This document shows positions 18,168 to 26,767 of a stretch of DNA of 64,000 nt, in pieces. The notes under the pieces were generated by a model, which saw only the letters and a list, made by a program, of their open reading frames with translations, was not told where the DNA came from and did no database searches. Origin of the DNA: Methylobacillus flagellatus KT (GTDB lineage Bacteria; Pseudomonadota; Gammaproteobacteria; Burkholderiales; Methylophilaceae); NCBI RefSeq assembly GCF_000013705.1, contig NC_007947.1:2728001-2792000 (forward strand), given 5' to 3'. The translations under genes were made by a program, and so were the position numbers. Positions within the stretch are counted from its first letter, which is position 1. The number at the start of each line of letters is the position of its first letter.

Positions 18168-21100
18168 TCAACTCTTGGATCGATAAATCATTTGATAAAG
18201 CACTGGCAACACCAGCAAGGTCAGTAGTGTGGACGATAAGATGCCACCAATCACTACAGTTGCCAGTGGCCGTTGCACCTCGGCACCAGTACCTGTCGCA
18301 ATCGCCATAGGAATAAAGCCTAGTGAAGCGACCAAGGCTGTCATCAGAATAGGCCGCAACCTGGTGAGCGCACCTTCTTCTATCGCTTCCATCAACGGCT
18401 TACCTTCGTCTCTCAAAGCGCGAATGAAGCTGATCATTACCAAACCATTGAGTACCGCTACGCCCGACAAGGCAATGAAACCGACTCCCGCCGAGATTGA
18501 GAGCGGGATACCACGTAACCATAAAGCGATTAATCCGCCAGTCAGAGCAAACGGGATTCCTGTAAACACGATAAGTCCGTCTTTCATATTGCCGAACACG
18601 GCATAGAGCAGCATGAAGACCAGCAACAACGAGATCGGAATGACGATCTTGAGTCGCTCTGTGGCCGATTGTAGTTGTTCAAATGTGCCACCCCAGCTCA
18701 ACCAGTAACCAGTTGGTACTTTGACCTGTCCATCGATGCGCTGCTGGGCTTCGGCTACAAATGAACCAATGTCGCGATCACGTACATTCGCTGTGACGAC
18801 CACCCGCCTTTTGCCATTCTCACGGCTGAACTGGTTGGGCCCGGGCGCTATATCAAGCTCGGCTACTTCGCCCAACTGCAGATAGACAGGATTGCCTGTG
18901 GTTGTCGATGGCAGGCGGATAGGCAAGCGCTTGAGCGCTTCCACATCGGTACGCATGGTTTCAGGCAACCTGACGACCAGTTCAAAGCGGCGATCACCCT
19001 GAAACACCATGCCCGCCTCCTGCCCATTGGTAGCGGTTGCCACAGCTTGTTGCACATCGGCAACATTGACCCCCAGCCTTGCAATCTTGTCGCGGTCGAT
19101 TCTGACGGTCATGATGGGCAAGCCCGAGGTCTGCTCGATCTTGATATCCTGCCCACCTGGTATGCGGTTCAATACCTCAGCGATCTTGCCAGCCGTCTGG
19201 TTCATGACGTTCATGTCGTCTCCAAAGACCTTGATACCGACATCGCTACGCACCCCGGAAATCAACTCATTGAAGCGCATCTGAATAGGCTGCGTGACTT
19301 CAAAGTTATGTCCTGGCACTTCCTGCACGGCATGCTCGATACGCGCAATGAGCTCGTTACGGCTTAATGCAGGATTCGGCCATTCCGCTTTGGGCTTGAG
19401 CATGATGTAGGTATCGCCCATATTCGGCGGCATGGGGTCGCTGGCAATCTCAGCCGTCCCCAGTTTGGAGAAGACGCGCTCAACTTCCTTAAATTGCATG
19501 ATCGTATGCTCGATCTCGCGCTGCATTTTAAGGGATTGCGTGAGGCTGGTTCCCGGGATGCGTATTGGTTGAATGAGCATATCTCCCTCGTTGAGGCTGG
19601 GGATGAATTCACTGCCCATGCGTGTGGCCATCAATCCGCTAAGCAGCACGGTGACAAGCGCTGCCGTGAGCACAATCGCCTTGTTGGCCATCGTCCAGTT
19701 GAATACAGGGTGATAAAGACGCTTGGCCCATGCAATAAGACGATTCTCTTTTTCTGAGACGTGACCCGTAATGAAAAGCGCGATGGCTGCCGGGATAAAA
19801 GTCACTGATAGCAACATGGCACCGATCAAGGCCGTCACCACGGTAAAGGCCATGGGATGGAACATCTTGCCTTCTGTTCCGGTCAGGGCAAAGATGGGCA
19901 AGTAAACCACCATAATGATGAGCTGCCCGAAGATCAGCGGTCTGCGCGCTTCGCTGGCTGCCTGAAACACTGCCGTGAAACGCTCCTCCTGCGTCAGCAG
20001 CCGTCCACTAGTCTGCTGTGCGTGGGCCAGCCGGCGCATGCAGTTTTCCACGATAACGACAGCACCATCGATGATGATGCCGAAATCGAGTGCTCCCAAG
20101 CTCATCAGGTTGGCACTAACTTTGTTGCTTACCATGCCGGTAAAGGTGAACAGCATGGATAGCGGGATAATCAGCATGGTAATGATGGCGGCCCGCATAT
20201 TGCCGAGAAACACAAATAGCACAGCAATAACCAGCAAAGCGCCTTCGACCAGGTTCTTCTTTACCGTGTTGATAGCCTTGTCGATCAGATGGGTGCGGTC
20301 GTAGACGGTTTTGGTCAAGATTCCGGGTGGTAATGTCTTGTTGATCTCGGACAGGCGCTTATCCACAGCCGCTGAGACTTCACGACTGTTTTCCCCAATC
20401 AGCATGAATACGGTGCCGATCACGACCTCCTCACCATTTTCCATAGCAGCACCGGTACGCAGCTCATTGCCGAAACCAACCTCCGCCACATCCTTGATTC
20501 GTACTGGTATGCCGCTTTTACTGGCGACCACGATGTTGCCGATATCGTTGAAACTGCTGACCTGGCCCGGTACACGGATCAGGTATTGTTCGCCTGACCT
20601 CTCGATATAACCGGCACCAATATTGGCATTATTGCGTTCCAGCGCCTCCACGAGGTCGGTCAAAGCCAGGCCTTGCGCAACCAGGCGATCAGGAAACGGG
20701 GAAACCTGATACTGCTTGGTATAACCCCCGATGGTGTTGATCTCGTTCACGCCAGGTACATTCCTGAGCTGGGGTTTTACGATCCAGTCCTGAATCTCGC
20801 GCAGATCCATGGGAGTGTAAGGCGTGCCATCAGCTTTGAGTGCGCCTTCCCTTGCTTCCACTGTCCACATGTATATTTCGCCCAGGCCGGTCGATGTCGG
20901 CCCCATGGCGGGGATTATCCCTGTTGGCAATTTCTCCCTGGCCTGACCAATACGCTCATTGACCAGCTGCCGTGCAAAATAGATATCAGTGCGTTCCTTG
21001 AATACCACCGTGACTTGCGAGAGGCCATAGCGCGAGATCGAACGTGTCGATTCAAGCCCGGGCAATCCAGCCATTGCTGTTTCTATGGGATAGGTGATAC

Positions 21101-21290
21101 GTTGTTCGACCTCTAGTGGCGAGTAGCCAGGTGCCACTGTATTGATCTGTACCTGAACGTTGGTGATATCGGGTACGGCATCGATAGGCAACTTCTGGTA
21201 GCTATAGAGGCCAATAGCCGCGATCGCCAGCGCTAGTATCATCATGAGCCAGCGCTGGGTGATGGATAAACGGATCAATTTATCGAACAT
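18168..21290 (-). CDS. czcA: Heavy-metal RND pump CzcA (element copy)
   Basis: This 1040-residue inner membrane pump belongs to the heavy-metal efflux RND family. [19 protein letters not shown], near residue 400, is the helix-4 signature of Zn/Co/Cd pumps (DFG...DGA...VEN), carrying the proton-relay acids. It has twelve predicted membrane helices and two large periplasmic loops, and the length is full. Its start follows GAGGAGTAGCCATC and lies five bases after czcB. It works with CzcB and CzcC to move metal from the periplasm or cytoplasm out of the cell. A paralogue sits outside the element at 35674-38814; the two are clearly diverged at the base level, so this is not a recent duplication. 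Confidence 0.93.
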   Translation of the reverse strand: MFDKLIRLSITQRWLMMILALAIAAIGLYSYQKLPIDAVPDITNVQVQINTVAPGYSPLEVEQRITYPIETAMAGLPGLESTRSISRYGLSQVTVVFKERTDIYFARQLVNERIGQAREKLPTGIIPAMGPTSTGLGEIYMWTVEAREGALKADGTPYTPMDLREIQDWIVKPQLRNVPGVNEINTIGGYTKQYQVSPFPDRLVAQGLALTDLVEALERNNANIGAGYIERSGEQYLIRVPGQVSSFNDIGNIVVASKSGIPVRIKDVAEVGFGNELRTGAAMENGEEVVIGTVFMLIGENSREVSAAVDKRLSEINKTLPPGILTKTVYDRTHLIDKAINTVKKNLVEGALLVIAVLFVFLGNMRAAIITMLIIPLSMLFTFTGMVSNKVSANLMSLGALDFGIIIDGAVVIVENCMRRLAHAQQTSGRLLTQEERFTAVFQAASEARRPLIFGQLIIMVVYLPIFALTGTEGKMFHPMAFTVVTALIGAMLLSVTFIPAAIALFITGHVSEKENRLIAWAKRLYHPVFNWTMANKAIVLTAALVTVLLSGLMATRMGSEFIPSLNEGDMLIQPIRIPGTSLTQSLKMQREIEHTIMQFKEVERVFSKLGTAEIASDPMPPNMGDTYIMLKPKAEWPNPALSRNELIARIEHAVQEVPGHNFEVTQPIQMRFNELISGVRSDVGIKVFGDDMNVMNQTAGKIAEVLNRIPGGQDIKIEQTSGLPIMTVRIDRDKIARLGVNVADVQQAVATATNGQEAGMVFQGDRRFELVVRLPETMRTDVEALKRLPIRLPSTTTGNPVYLQLGEVAELDIAPGPNQFSRENGKRRVVVTANVRDRDIGSFVAEAQQRIDGQVKVPTGYWLSWGGTFEQLQSATERLKIVIPISLLLVFMLLYAVFGNMKDGLIVFTGIPFALTGGLIALWLRGIPLSISAGVGFIALSGVAVLNGLVMISFIRALRDEGKPLMEAIEEGALTRLRPILMTALVASLGFIPMAIATGTGAEVQRPLATVVIGGILSSTLLTLLVLPVLYQMIYRSKS

Positions 21291-21295
21291 GATGG

Positions 21296-22528
21296 CTACT
21301 CCTCATGCTCAGCGTGAGCCTTGCCAAGCTCGGCTTTGACCAGATAGCTGTTTTCGGACGCATAAGTATCACCGGCCGATATACCTTCGACCACCTCGGC
21401 ATAACGCTCATCCTTGTGCCCCAGTTTGACTGGCTGGGTCTGGAAGTACTCTCCTTCACGACGAAATATCACCGTTTCACCATCCAGCTCTTGCAGTGCT
21501 TCCGTCGAGACCGCTACCGCCACTTCGATTTCCTGCGCTTTCAGGTCAATATTCACAGGTAGCCCTGGCAACCAGGTGCGGTCAGGATTTTGCAGCACAA
21601 CACGCGCCATGGCCGTTCTGGATTCCTGGCCAACAAGGGCGCCGACATAGGTCACTGTGCCTTGGGCCTCTGCTTCAAAGGCTGTAGACTTGACCACAAC
21701 CTGCTGGCCAACCTTGACGGTATTGATATCCTTGGCGTAAATGCGCATCTCGGCCCAGACAGTAGATAGGTCGGAAATCAGAAATAGATTCTCGGTGCCG
21801 ACGAGTACCTGACCAGTGGCGACCTGTTTTTCGGTAATGATGCCATCGATAGGCGAGCGTATCTCGTAACGAGTCAGGTTGCTGCTGCCAGTACTTGCTC
21901 CTATCGCCTGTAGCTTCTGTCTCGCCTGTTGCACAGCGATTTCAGCTTCCTGCTGAACTTGCCTTGCTTGCTGGTAATCCTGCTCTGCGGATATCTTCTC
22001 TTCCCACAGCTTCTTCTCTCTGGCATAAGTCAGTTGCGCCAGTGCTAGGCGCTTCTCTGCAGCCAATAATTCACTGCGCTGATCAGCTATCGACTGGCTG
22101 GAAATGACGGCGAGCAATTGGCCTTTCCTGACCTTCTCGCCAGCATTCGCCGAAACCGTTTCGACTATTCCCGGTAATCTGGGAACGACCTGCACGTTGC
22201 GATCAGAATTAACGCGGATTTCGCCGATCAATCGCAAGCTGGTTCGTATACGCGCAGGTTCCGCCTTCAGGAGTTCGATTCCATTGAGCTTGACCTGCCT
22301 GTCGCTCATGGTCACGCGACCTTTGACCTCAGCCCCCTCATTACCATGCTCATGCTGGGCAACGGTTTTATCGGCAGCGGCTTCAGCCTTGGCTTCATCA
22401 AACTCCTGCCGCTGGGGCTGTCCATTACGCAGAATCAGCACGGCGAGCAGCACACCGACAAGCACAATATTTAGGATGATCGGTAGCTGCTTCAGCGGTA
22501 ATTTTTTTTTGAGATTATCGAGTGACAT
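21296..22528 (-). CDS. czcB: Metal efflux adaptor CzcB (element copy)
   Basis: This 410-residue periplasmic membrane-fusion protein is anchored by an N-terminal helix (about residues 17-33, LPIILNIVLVGVLLAVLIL). A short His-containing stretch (AQHEHGNEG) near residue 60 may bind metal, as in other CzcB proteins. Lipoyl/barrel-sandwich halves flank a long helical hairpin (about residues 130-220), followed by the beta-barrel domain. It links CzcA to CzcC. The ATG follows GGAGGCTTAC. It is tightly packed between czcC and czcA. Confidence 0.92.
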   Translation of the reverse strand: MSLDNLKKKLPLKQLPIILNIVLVGVLLAVLILRNGQPQRQEFDEAKAEAAADKTVAQHEHGNEGAEVKGRVTMSDRQVKLNGIELLKAEPARIRTSLRLIGEIRVNSDRNVQVVPRLPGIVETVSANAGEKVRKGQLLAVISSQSIADQRSELLAAEKRLALAQLTYAREKKLWEEKISAEQDYQQARQVQQEAEIAVQQARQKLQAIGASTGSSNLTRYEIRSPIDGIITEKQVATGQVLVGTENLFLISDLSTVWAEMRIYAKDINTVKVGQQVVVKSTAFEAEAQGTVTYVGALVGQESRTAMARVVLQNPDRTWLPGLPVNIDLKAQEIEVAVAVSTEALQELDGETVIFRREGEYFQTQPVKLGHKDERYAEVVEGISAGDTYASENSYLVKAELGKAHAEHEE

Positions 22529-22537
22529 GTAAGCCTC

Positions 22538-23803
22538 CTAAGGCTGTTTGTCCGGGTGCGGCATTGCATCACCCAGAATGCGTTCAATTTCTGCGGATGC
22601 CTGATGCGCTTCCACAAGTGCGTTGAGATATTGGTTCCTGGCCTGGAATAGTGTGCGTTGTGCGTCCAGCACTTCGAGATAGCTGAACTTGCCATAGGCG
22701 AACCCCTTGCTGGCAGCCTCGAAAGCACTCTGGGCACCTGGCAAAATTTCGCTCTTCAACGTCTGCTTCGCATCAATTGCGGCGCGCAAGCGTTCATAGC
22801 TCTCAGCCAGTTGAGCCTCAAGCTGAACCTGCAGAGCAGTCAACTCGTCACGGGCCTTATCGGTGCGGCTCAGCGCCTCTTGCAGATTGCCCTGGTTACG
22901 GTCAAATACCGGAATCGGTACCGTGAGCCCGAGCAGCGCTTGGTTGGCACCCAGTTCCTCATTGCGTTGCGCACCTACGCTGACGGTAATGTCTGGCGTC
23001 CTGCGCGTGGATTCGATGGTGGCCAACGCTTGGCGCGTCTCGATTTCCAGCTTGGCCTGCTTGATGGCTGGGGCCTGTTCTAGTTTCGATGATAGGTATT
23101 CGTATGCTACCAATGGCGAGATGCTCTCAATATCACCATCAGCTTCAGTAAATCGTGGAAGGGCATTACCCCATAAAGCAGCCAGTCGCTTGCGGGCAGC
23201 ATTCAATTCGGAAACTGCCTGATTGGCCTCGATCTTGGCAGCGGATTCAGCTACGCGCGACCTGGTTTCCTCTACAGGCGAAATCTTGCCAGCCTGAACT
23301 CGCTTGGCTGCAGCATCACGTGCCTGACTGGCAATCCCCAGCGAGGCTTGAGCCAGTTTCAGCCGCTCCTGAGCTGCCAGCAAGTTATAGAACGCATTCA
23401 AGACATTGGCACGAATCTCGGCCTGCTTGGCCTCTATCGCAGCAGAGGCTGCGTTATAACGTGCCTCTGCTGCACCCAAGCGTGCCGCGCGCTTGTTACC
23501 TAGCTCGAATGGTTGGTTAAGCATCACAGCCGTTTTTTGTGCGGAGTTTCGAGTAGTTTCGACCGATGTCGATATGGATGGGTTGGGGCGCAATCCAGCT
23601 TGCACACGCATGCCCTCGACGGCTTCACGCTCCCGCATTGCAACTGCGATTTCAGGATTAGCTTGCAGAGCCAGTTTGAGTGCATCCTGCAATCGTAATG
23701 CCGCAGCAGGCTCATTTTGGCCAGGCGCAGAATAACTGGTATCGGCTGCGAAAGCCGGAAGTGCTATCAGGATCAAACTGATCCATAGGAATAAATGACG
23801 CAT
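22538..23803 (-). CDS. czcC: Metal efflux outer membrane channel CzcC (element copy)
   Basis: The outer membrane factor of the Czc pump is 421 residues from the ATG at 23803, which has GGAG eight bases upstream. A TTG twelve bases earlier, at 23815, is in frame, but its use would bury the ribosome site. A signal peptide (MRHLFLWISLILIALPAFAA) is followed by two outer-membrane-efflux repeats with LKLALQANPEIAVAMRE and YGKFSYLEVLDAQRTLFQAR, both typical of CzcC. No lipobox is present. It is encoded nine bases before czcB and after the small czcI gene. Confidence 0.9.
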   Translation of the reverse strand: MRHLFLWISLILIALPAFAADTSYSAPGQNEPAAALRLQDALKLALQANPEIAVAMREREAVEGMRVQAGLRPNPSISTSVETTRNSAQKTAVMLNQPFELGNKRAARLGAAEARYNAASAAIEAKQAEIRANVLNAFYNLLAAQERLKLAQASLGIASQARDAAAKRVQAGKISPVEETRSRVAESAAKIEANQAVSELNAARKRLAALWGNALPRFTEADGDIESISPLVAYEYLSSKLEQAPAIKQAKLEIETRQALATIESTRRTPDITVSVGAQRNEELGANQALLGLTVPIPVFDRNQGNLQEALSRTDKARDELTALQVQLEAQLAESYERLRAAIDAKQTLKSEILPGAQSAFEAASKGFAYGKFSYLEVLDAQRTLFQARNQYLNALVEAHQASAEIERILGDAMPHPDKQP

Positions 23804-23888
23804 TGAATTCTCCAAAAAGATGGGCGGAATTCAGCGAGCGTGAACAGCTAGGGTATTTAAAGTGTTAACAGGCTGGCGTCTCGCTGAA

Positions 23889-24263
23889 CTAGGCAGCGAT
23901 GAGCCAATTGGGGCGTTCCGGCTGGAGCGGGATCACTTGAGGAAAGGACTGTAGTATCTCGATGATATGCGGTGGCGCGTTAGCCGAAGGCGTAATAGTC
24001 GGTACCGGCAACATTGATTTCATGGCACCCAAGTGACAGTAGGGGCAATCACTATCCACACTTGGCATGGGTTTGCTATCGACTTTGAGGATGGTCTGAT
24101 CAAATGCGGCTGGATCGCCATCCTTATGCTGATGCGTATGATGGCCAAAATGTTGGCCGGTTAGCCCAAGCTCATGACGGCAATATTGCGCTGCTGCAGC
24201 CCATGTGGACTCCATCAGGAATATAAGGATTATCAATCTGAGTATCAACCGAACCATAAGCAT
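23889..24263 (-). CDS. czcI: CzcI-like small periplasmic metal-resistance protein (element copy)
   Basis: This 124-residue protein has an N-terminal hydrophobic signal (VRLILRLIILIFLMESTWAAAA), then CRHELG, HFGHHTHQH and CPYCH, and ends PERPNWLIAA. The Cys/His clusters and the RPNW tail are shared with the protein at 41436-41777, which holds the same place before the second czcCBA. Cupriavidus CzcI is a small periplasmic protein at the same position, thought to modulate czc expression; the exact role here is unknown. Starts at 24263 or 24257 (MVRLIL) are both possible. A 21-base perfect palindrome covers the start region. Confidence 0.78.
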   Translation of the reverse strand: MLMVRLILRLIILIFLMESTWAAAAQYCRHELGLTGQHFGHHTHQHKDGDPAAFDQTILKVDSKPMPSVDSDCPYCHLGAMKSMLPVPTITPSANAPPHIIEILQSFPQVIPLQPERPNWLIAA

Positions 24264-24276
24264 AGTCTATGCTTAT
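24256..24276. promoter_or_regulatory. 21-base perfect palindrome over the czcI start
   Basis: ATAAGCATAG and its exact reverse complement flank a single central T. The palindrome overlaps the proposed czcI start codon and lies about 190 bases from the divergent YnfA-family gene. A perfect dyad of this length in a metal-resistance leader suggests an operator for a dimeric regulator, but no metal regulator gene is on the element. It could instead act as an RNA hairpin hiding the start codon. Confidence 0.55.
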
Positions 24277-24464
24277 TTAGGTAAACCAACAAGATTATGA
24301 AAGGCTTGGTTGGGAAAACGACAAAGGCCACAATTTTTCACGGCATTTACCGACTCTAAAGACCGGGGGCGGGACGAAAACTTGTGACCTAGCGAAATTG
24401 TACGCTTCTCGAGCGTGCACCAAAAGAAATATCCTATACAATGACTTTCAAGCAAGGAAAAAAG

Positions 24465-24797
24465 ATGTTTGAACTTAAGACTGTCGCACTATTTGTGATC
24501 ACTGCTCTGGCGGAAATCATTGGCTGTTATCTGCCTTATTTGTGGCTAAATCAAAACAAAAGCCCACTTCTCCTGATTCCAGCAGCAATCTCATTGGCAT
24601 TATTTGCATGGTTATTGACGCTTCACCCGTCTGCAGCAGGCAGGGTTTATGCAGCTTATGGTGGTGTGTATATATTTGTAGCTATCTTCTGGTTATGGGT
24701 AGTGGATGACATTATACCAAGCAACTGGGATTTCTTGGGAGCCTCGGTAGCATTACTTGGCATGGCAATTATCATGTTCGCGCCAAGAAGCACTTAA
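24465..24797 (+). CDS. YnfA-family small membrane protein
   Basis: This 110-residue protein has four predicted membrane helices and the family marks [32 protein letters not shown] and FWLWVVD. YnfA (UPF0060) proteins resemble small multidrug-resistance exporters, and their substrates are poorly defined. The ATG at 24465 has AAGGA six bases upstream; an ATG at 24441 would add eight residues without a ribosome site. It is divergent from the czc operon and is commonly found on resistance islands. Confidence 0.85.
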   Translation: MFELKTVALFVITALAEIIGCYLPYLWLNQNKSPLLLIPAAISLALFAWLLTLHPSAAGRVYAAYGGVYIFVAIFWLWVVDDIIPSNWDFLGASVALLGMAIIMFAPRST

Positions 24798-24989
24798 CTA
24801 AACAATTCTATCGATTCAGCAATACTCACATAGACCAGTTCACTATGGGTTGACGGCAAAATCTATTTCAAATTTTGCTGTTCAATTTCTTGAATCTGAC
24901 TTTGAACCATATTGATAAGCTCATTCAAATCTCTATTTTTTTCTAAATTGGTATAGGTCAGAAACAACAGCGTTAAAGGGTGAACCACT

Positions 24990-25349
24990 GTGGAGGTATG
25001 CTCAAACAGCATCTATGCCCCATGGTTTTATGTTGAATACGAAATTGATTATGGTGATTGGAAGCCTAAATCGATATTGCTATTAAACACTCTGGATCAC
25101 TTAGACGAAATATCTTCTAGATCGGATATTAAAATCACACAGGCACACGTAGTAACGCCTGTGTATCTCAATAATTCAAACGACTGGAAAATGGATCGAC
25201 TGAGTCAGGTACTCAAGGCTACAAGAAAAATAAAAGGTAACGAGATACCAGTTACCATCTATATATTGAGCGATGGCAGAAAATTAACTGACAGCCAAAT
25301 CACTGAGAAATCGAAGTTAAAAAATCAAGGAATCGTTTTTACCCACTAG
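24990..25349 (+). CDS. Hypothetical protein near the right end of the element
   Basis: I do not recognise this protein. From a GTG at 24990 it would be 119 residues, acidic at first (YVEYEIDYGDWKPKS), with a later strand-helix pattern (IKITQAHVVTPVYL, VTIYILSDGRKL) that could fit a small alpha/beta fold. Base composition is much more AT-rich than the host genes, which points to a foreign origin. No clear ribosome site is present. The 192 bases before it are also AT-rich, and a 49-codon minus-strand frame (24863-25012) overlaps its start, so the true coding strand here is not certain. Possibly a remnant. Confidence 0.45.
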   Translation: MEVCSNSIYAPWFYVEYEIDYGDWKPKSILLLNTLDHLDEISSRSDIKITQAHVVTPVYLNNSNDWKMDRLSQVLKATRKIKGNEIPVTIYILSDGRKLTDSQITEKSKLKNQGIVFTH

Positions 25350-25463
25350 TCCCGCATGCACTCAAGAACCTAGAGTTCAACTACAGGTAAATATAGAGTT
25401 TTAGGCGTGAGCTGTATGCGCATTTCGCAATGACCACCATCACTATGCAATATAAAACATAAC

Positions 25464-25533
25464 TGAGCAATCAGGGGGATCAAGGTGAGCATTTCTCTTG
25501 GAAATTAAGTGCCTAATTCAATGAAATTGGTCG
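25464..25533. repeat. Right end of the element with inverted TGAGCA motifs
   Basis: Read inward from 25533 the sequence begins CGACCAATTTCAT, matching the left end at 9 of 13 positions, then CACTTAATTTC about 23 bases in, matching CACCTAATTTC at the left. Two TGAGCA motifs (25464-25469 and 25486-25491) are inverted counterparts of the left-end TGCTCA copies. No gene is seen between 25350 and here. Confidence 0.65.
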
Positions 25534-25539
25534 ATCAAC
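25534..25539. repeat. Target-site duplication, right copy (ATCAAC)
   Basis: ATCAAC directly follows the right end of the element and matches 11719-11724. The base before it differs from the base before the left copy, so the duplication is six bases at most. Confidence 0.88.
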
Positions 25540-26753
25540 GAGCAGGCCGATGGCCAGTACCAAGGCGAACATGGTGATCAAGTTGATGCTATAACCGAAC
25601 GCATAGAGCACGGACATCGTACCAAGCATCACCACGGGTACTGCAATGGTAGGAATGATCGTGGCCCGGAAATTCTGCAGGAAAACGAACATCACGACGA
25701 ACACCAAGATGATGGCTTCAACCAGCGTGTGGATGATGGCTTCGATAGAGGCCGTCACCTTGGGAGCCGTCTCATAGGGATAATAGATTTTCACGCCAGC
25801 AGGCAGAAACGGCTCCAGCTTGGAAATAGTCTCATGAATTGCAGCAGCGGTCTCCAGGGTGTTGGCGCCAGTGGCAAGGCGAATCGCCAAGCCGGATGCG
25901 GGCTTGCCGTCAAACTTGCCCGCAATGGCAAAGTTTTGGCTGCCGAGGCCGACTTCCGCGATGTCTTTCAACCTAACTTGCGAACCGTCAGCATTGACCT
26001 TGACCAGGATCTCATTGAACTCCTCAGCAGTCTTCATGCGCATTTTGCCAATGATCGTGGCATTGAGCTGAACCCCTTTGGCAGTTGGCAAGCCGCCTAA
26101 CTGGCCCATGGAAACCTGCACATTTTGCTGCTCAATCGCAGTCATGACATCGCTTGGTGTAAGACTGAAGTTGTACAGCTTTGCCGGATCCAGCCAAATG
26201 CGCATTGCATATGGAGAACCGAACACAATGAAATCACCCACGCCCTTGGTTCTGACAATCGGATCCTGCAGATAGGAACCCACATAGTTACCCAAGTCCG
26301 CATTGTCCCAACGCCCATCTTCCGACACTAAAACCGCCACCATCATGAAGTTGACAGAATATTTGGCAACCCGAATTCCTTGCCGTTGCACCTCCTCCGG
26401 CAATAAAGGCGTGGCCAGTTGCAGCTTGTTTTGAACCTGTACCTGGGCAATATCCGGATTGGTACCTTGGTCAAACGTGACCGTGATGTTCATGCTGCCG
26501 TCGGAATTGCTGGTAGAGGTGATGTAGCGTAAACCATCAAGCCCATTCAGCTGCTGCTCAATCACTTGCACAACGGTATCCTGCACGGTCTGTGCAGAAG
26601 CGCCGGGATAAGTCACCGTAATAGCAATGGCCGGCGCTGCGACATTGGGATAATGGTTGACGGCCAACCTGAATATGGACACGATACCCGCGAGCATAAT
26701 GATGATAGCGACTACCCAGGCGAATACAGGACGGTCAATAAAAATCTGGACAT
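25534..26753 (-). pseudogene. RND multidrug pump, N-terminal fragment with frameshift
   Basis: This is the N-terminal 407 residues of the same AcrB/TtgH-like pump whose remainder is at 9813-11724. It stops at LAIGLLVD, Asp407, where the element was inserted; reading on into the element gives only RPISLN before a stop. The start is also damaged. The proper ATG at 26753 begins MSRF, but a run of five A at 26740-26744 (plus strand) is one short of the six needed for [13 protein letters not shown]. As it stands the first usable in-frame ATG is Met20 at 26697. The adaptor gene ends 15 bases upstream of the original ATG, as expected for an adaptor-pump pair. Confidence 0.92.
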
Positions 26754-26767
26754 GGATTGTTTCTCGC

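Larger units (their letters stand above)
11725..25533. mobile_element. 13.8-kb metal-resistance element inserted in an RND pump gene
   Basis: The bounds come from comparing the two broken ends of the pump gene: sequence left of 11724 and right of 25534 joins in frame through a 6-bp duplication. Contents from left: terminal repeats, istB, istA, a terminator, an AlpA-like regulator, an unknown 351-residue protein, a P-type metal ATPase, czcA, czcB, czcC, czcI, a YnfA-family protein, a hypothetical protein and the right terminal repeats. The ends share an imperfect inverted repeat: CG-N3-AATT-N-CAT in the first 13 bases, then CAC[CT]TAATTTC about 23 bases in. The ends do not begin TG...CA as canonical IS21 members do, so istAB-driven movement of the whole unit is an inference. 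Only one istAB pair is present, so it is not a classical composite transposon. GC content falls in the right-hand 1.3 kb. Confidence 0.85.

Noticed and set aside
24863..25012. 49-codon minus-strand frame overlapping the start of the hypothetical gene on the element
   Set aside because: The translation looks protein-like, but it is short, has no ribosome site and cannot be placed in a family.
11725..25533. Classical composite transposon flanked by two IS copies
   Set aside because: Only one istAB pair exists and the right end has no transposase gene.
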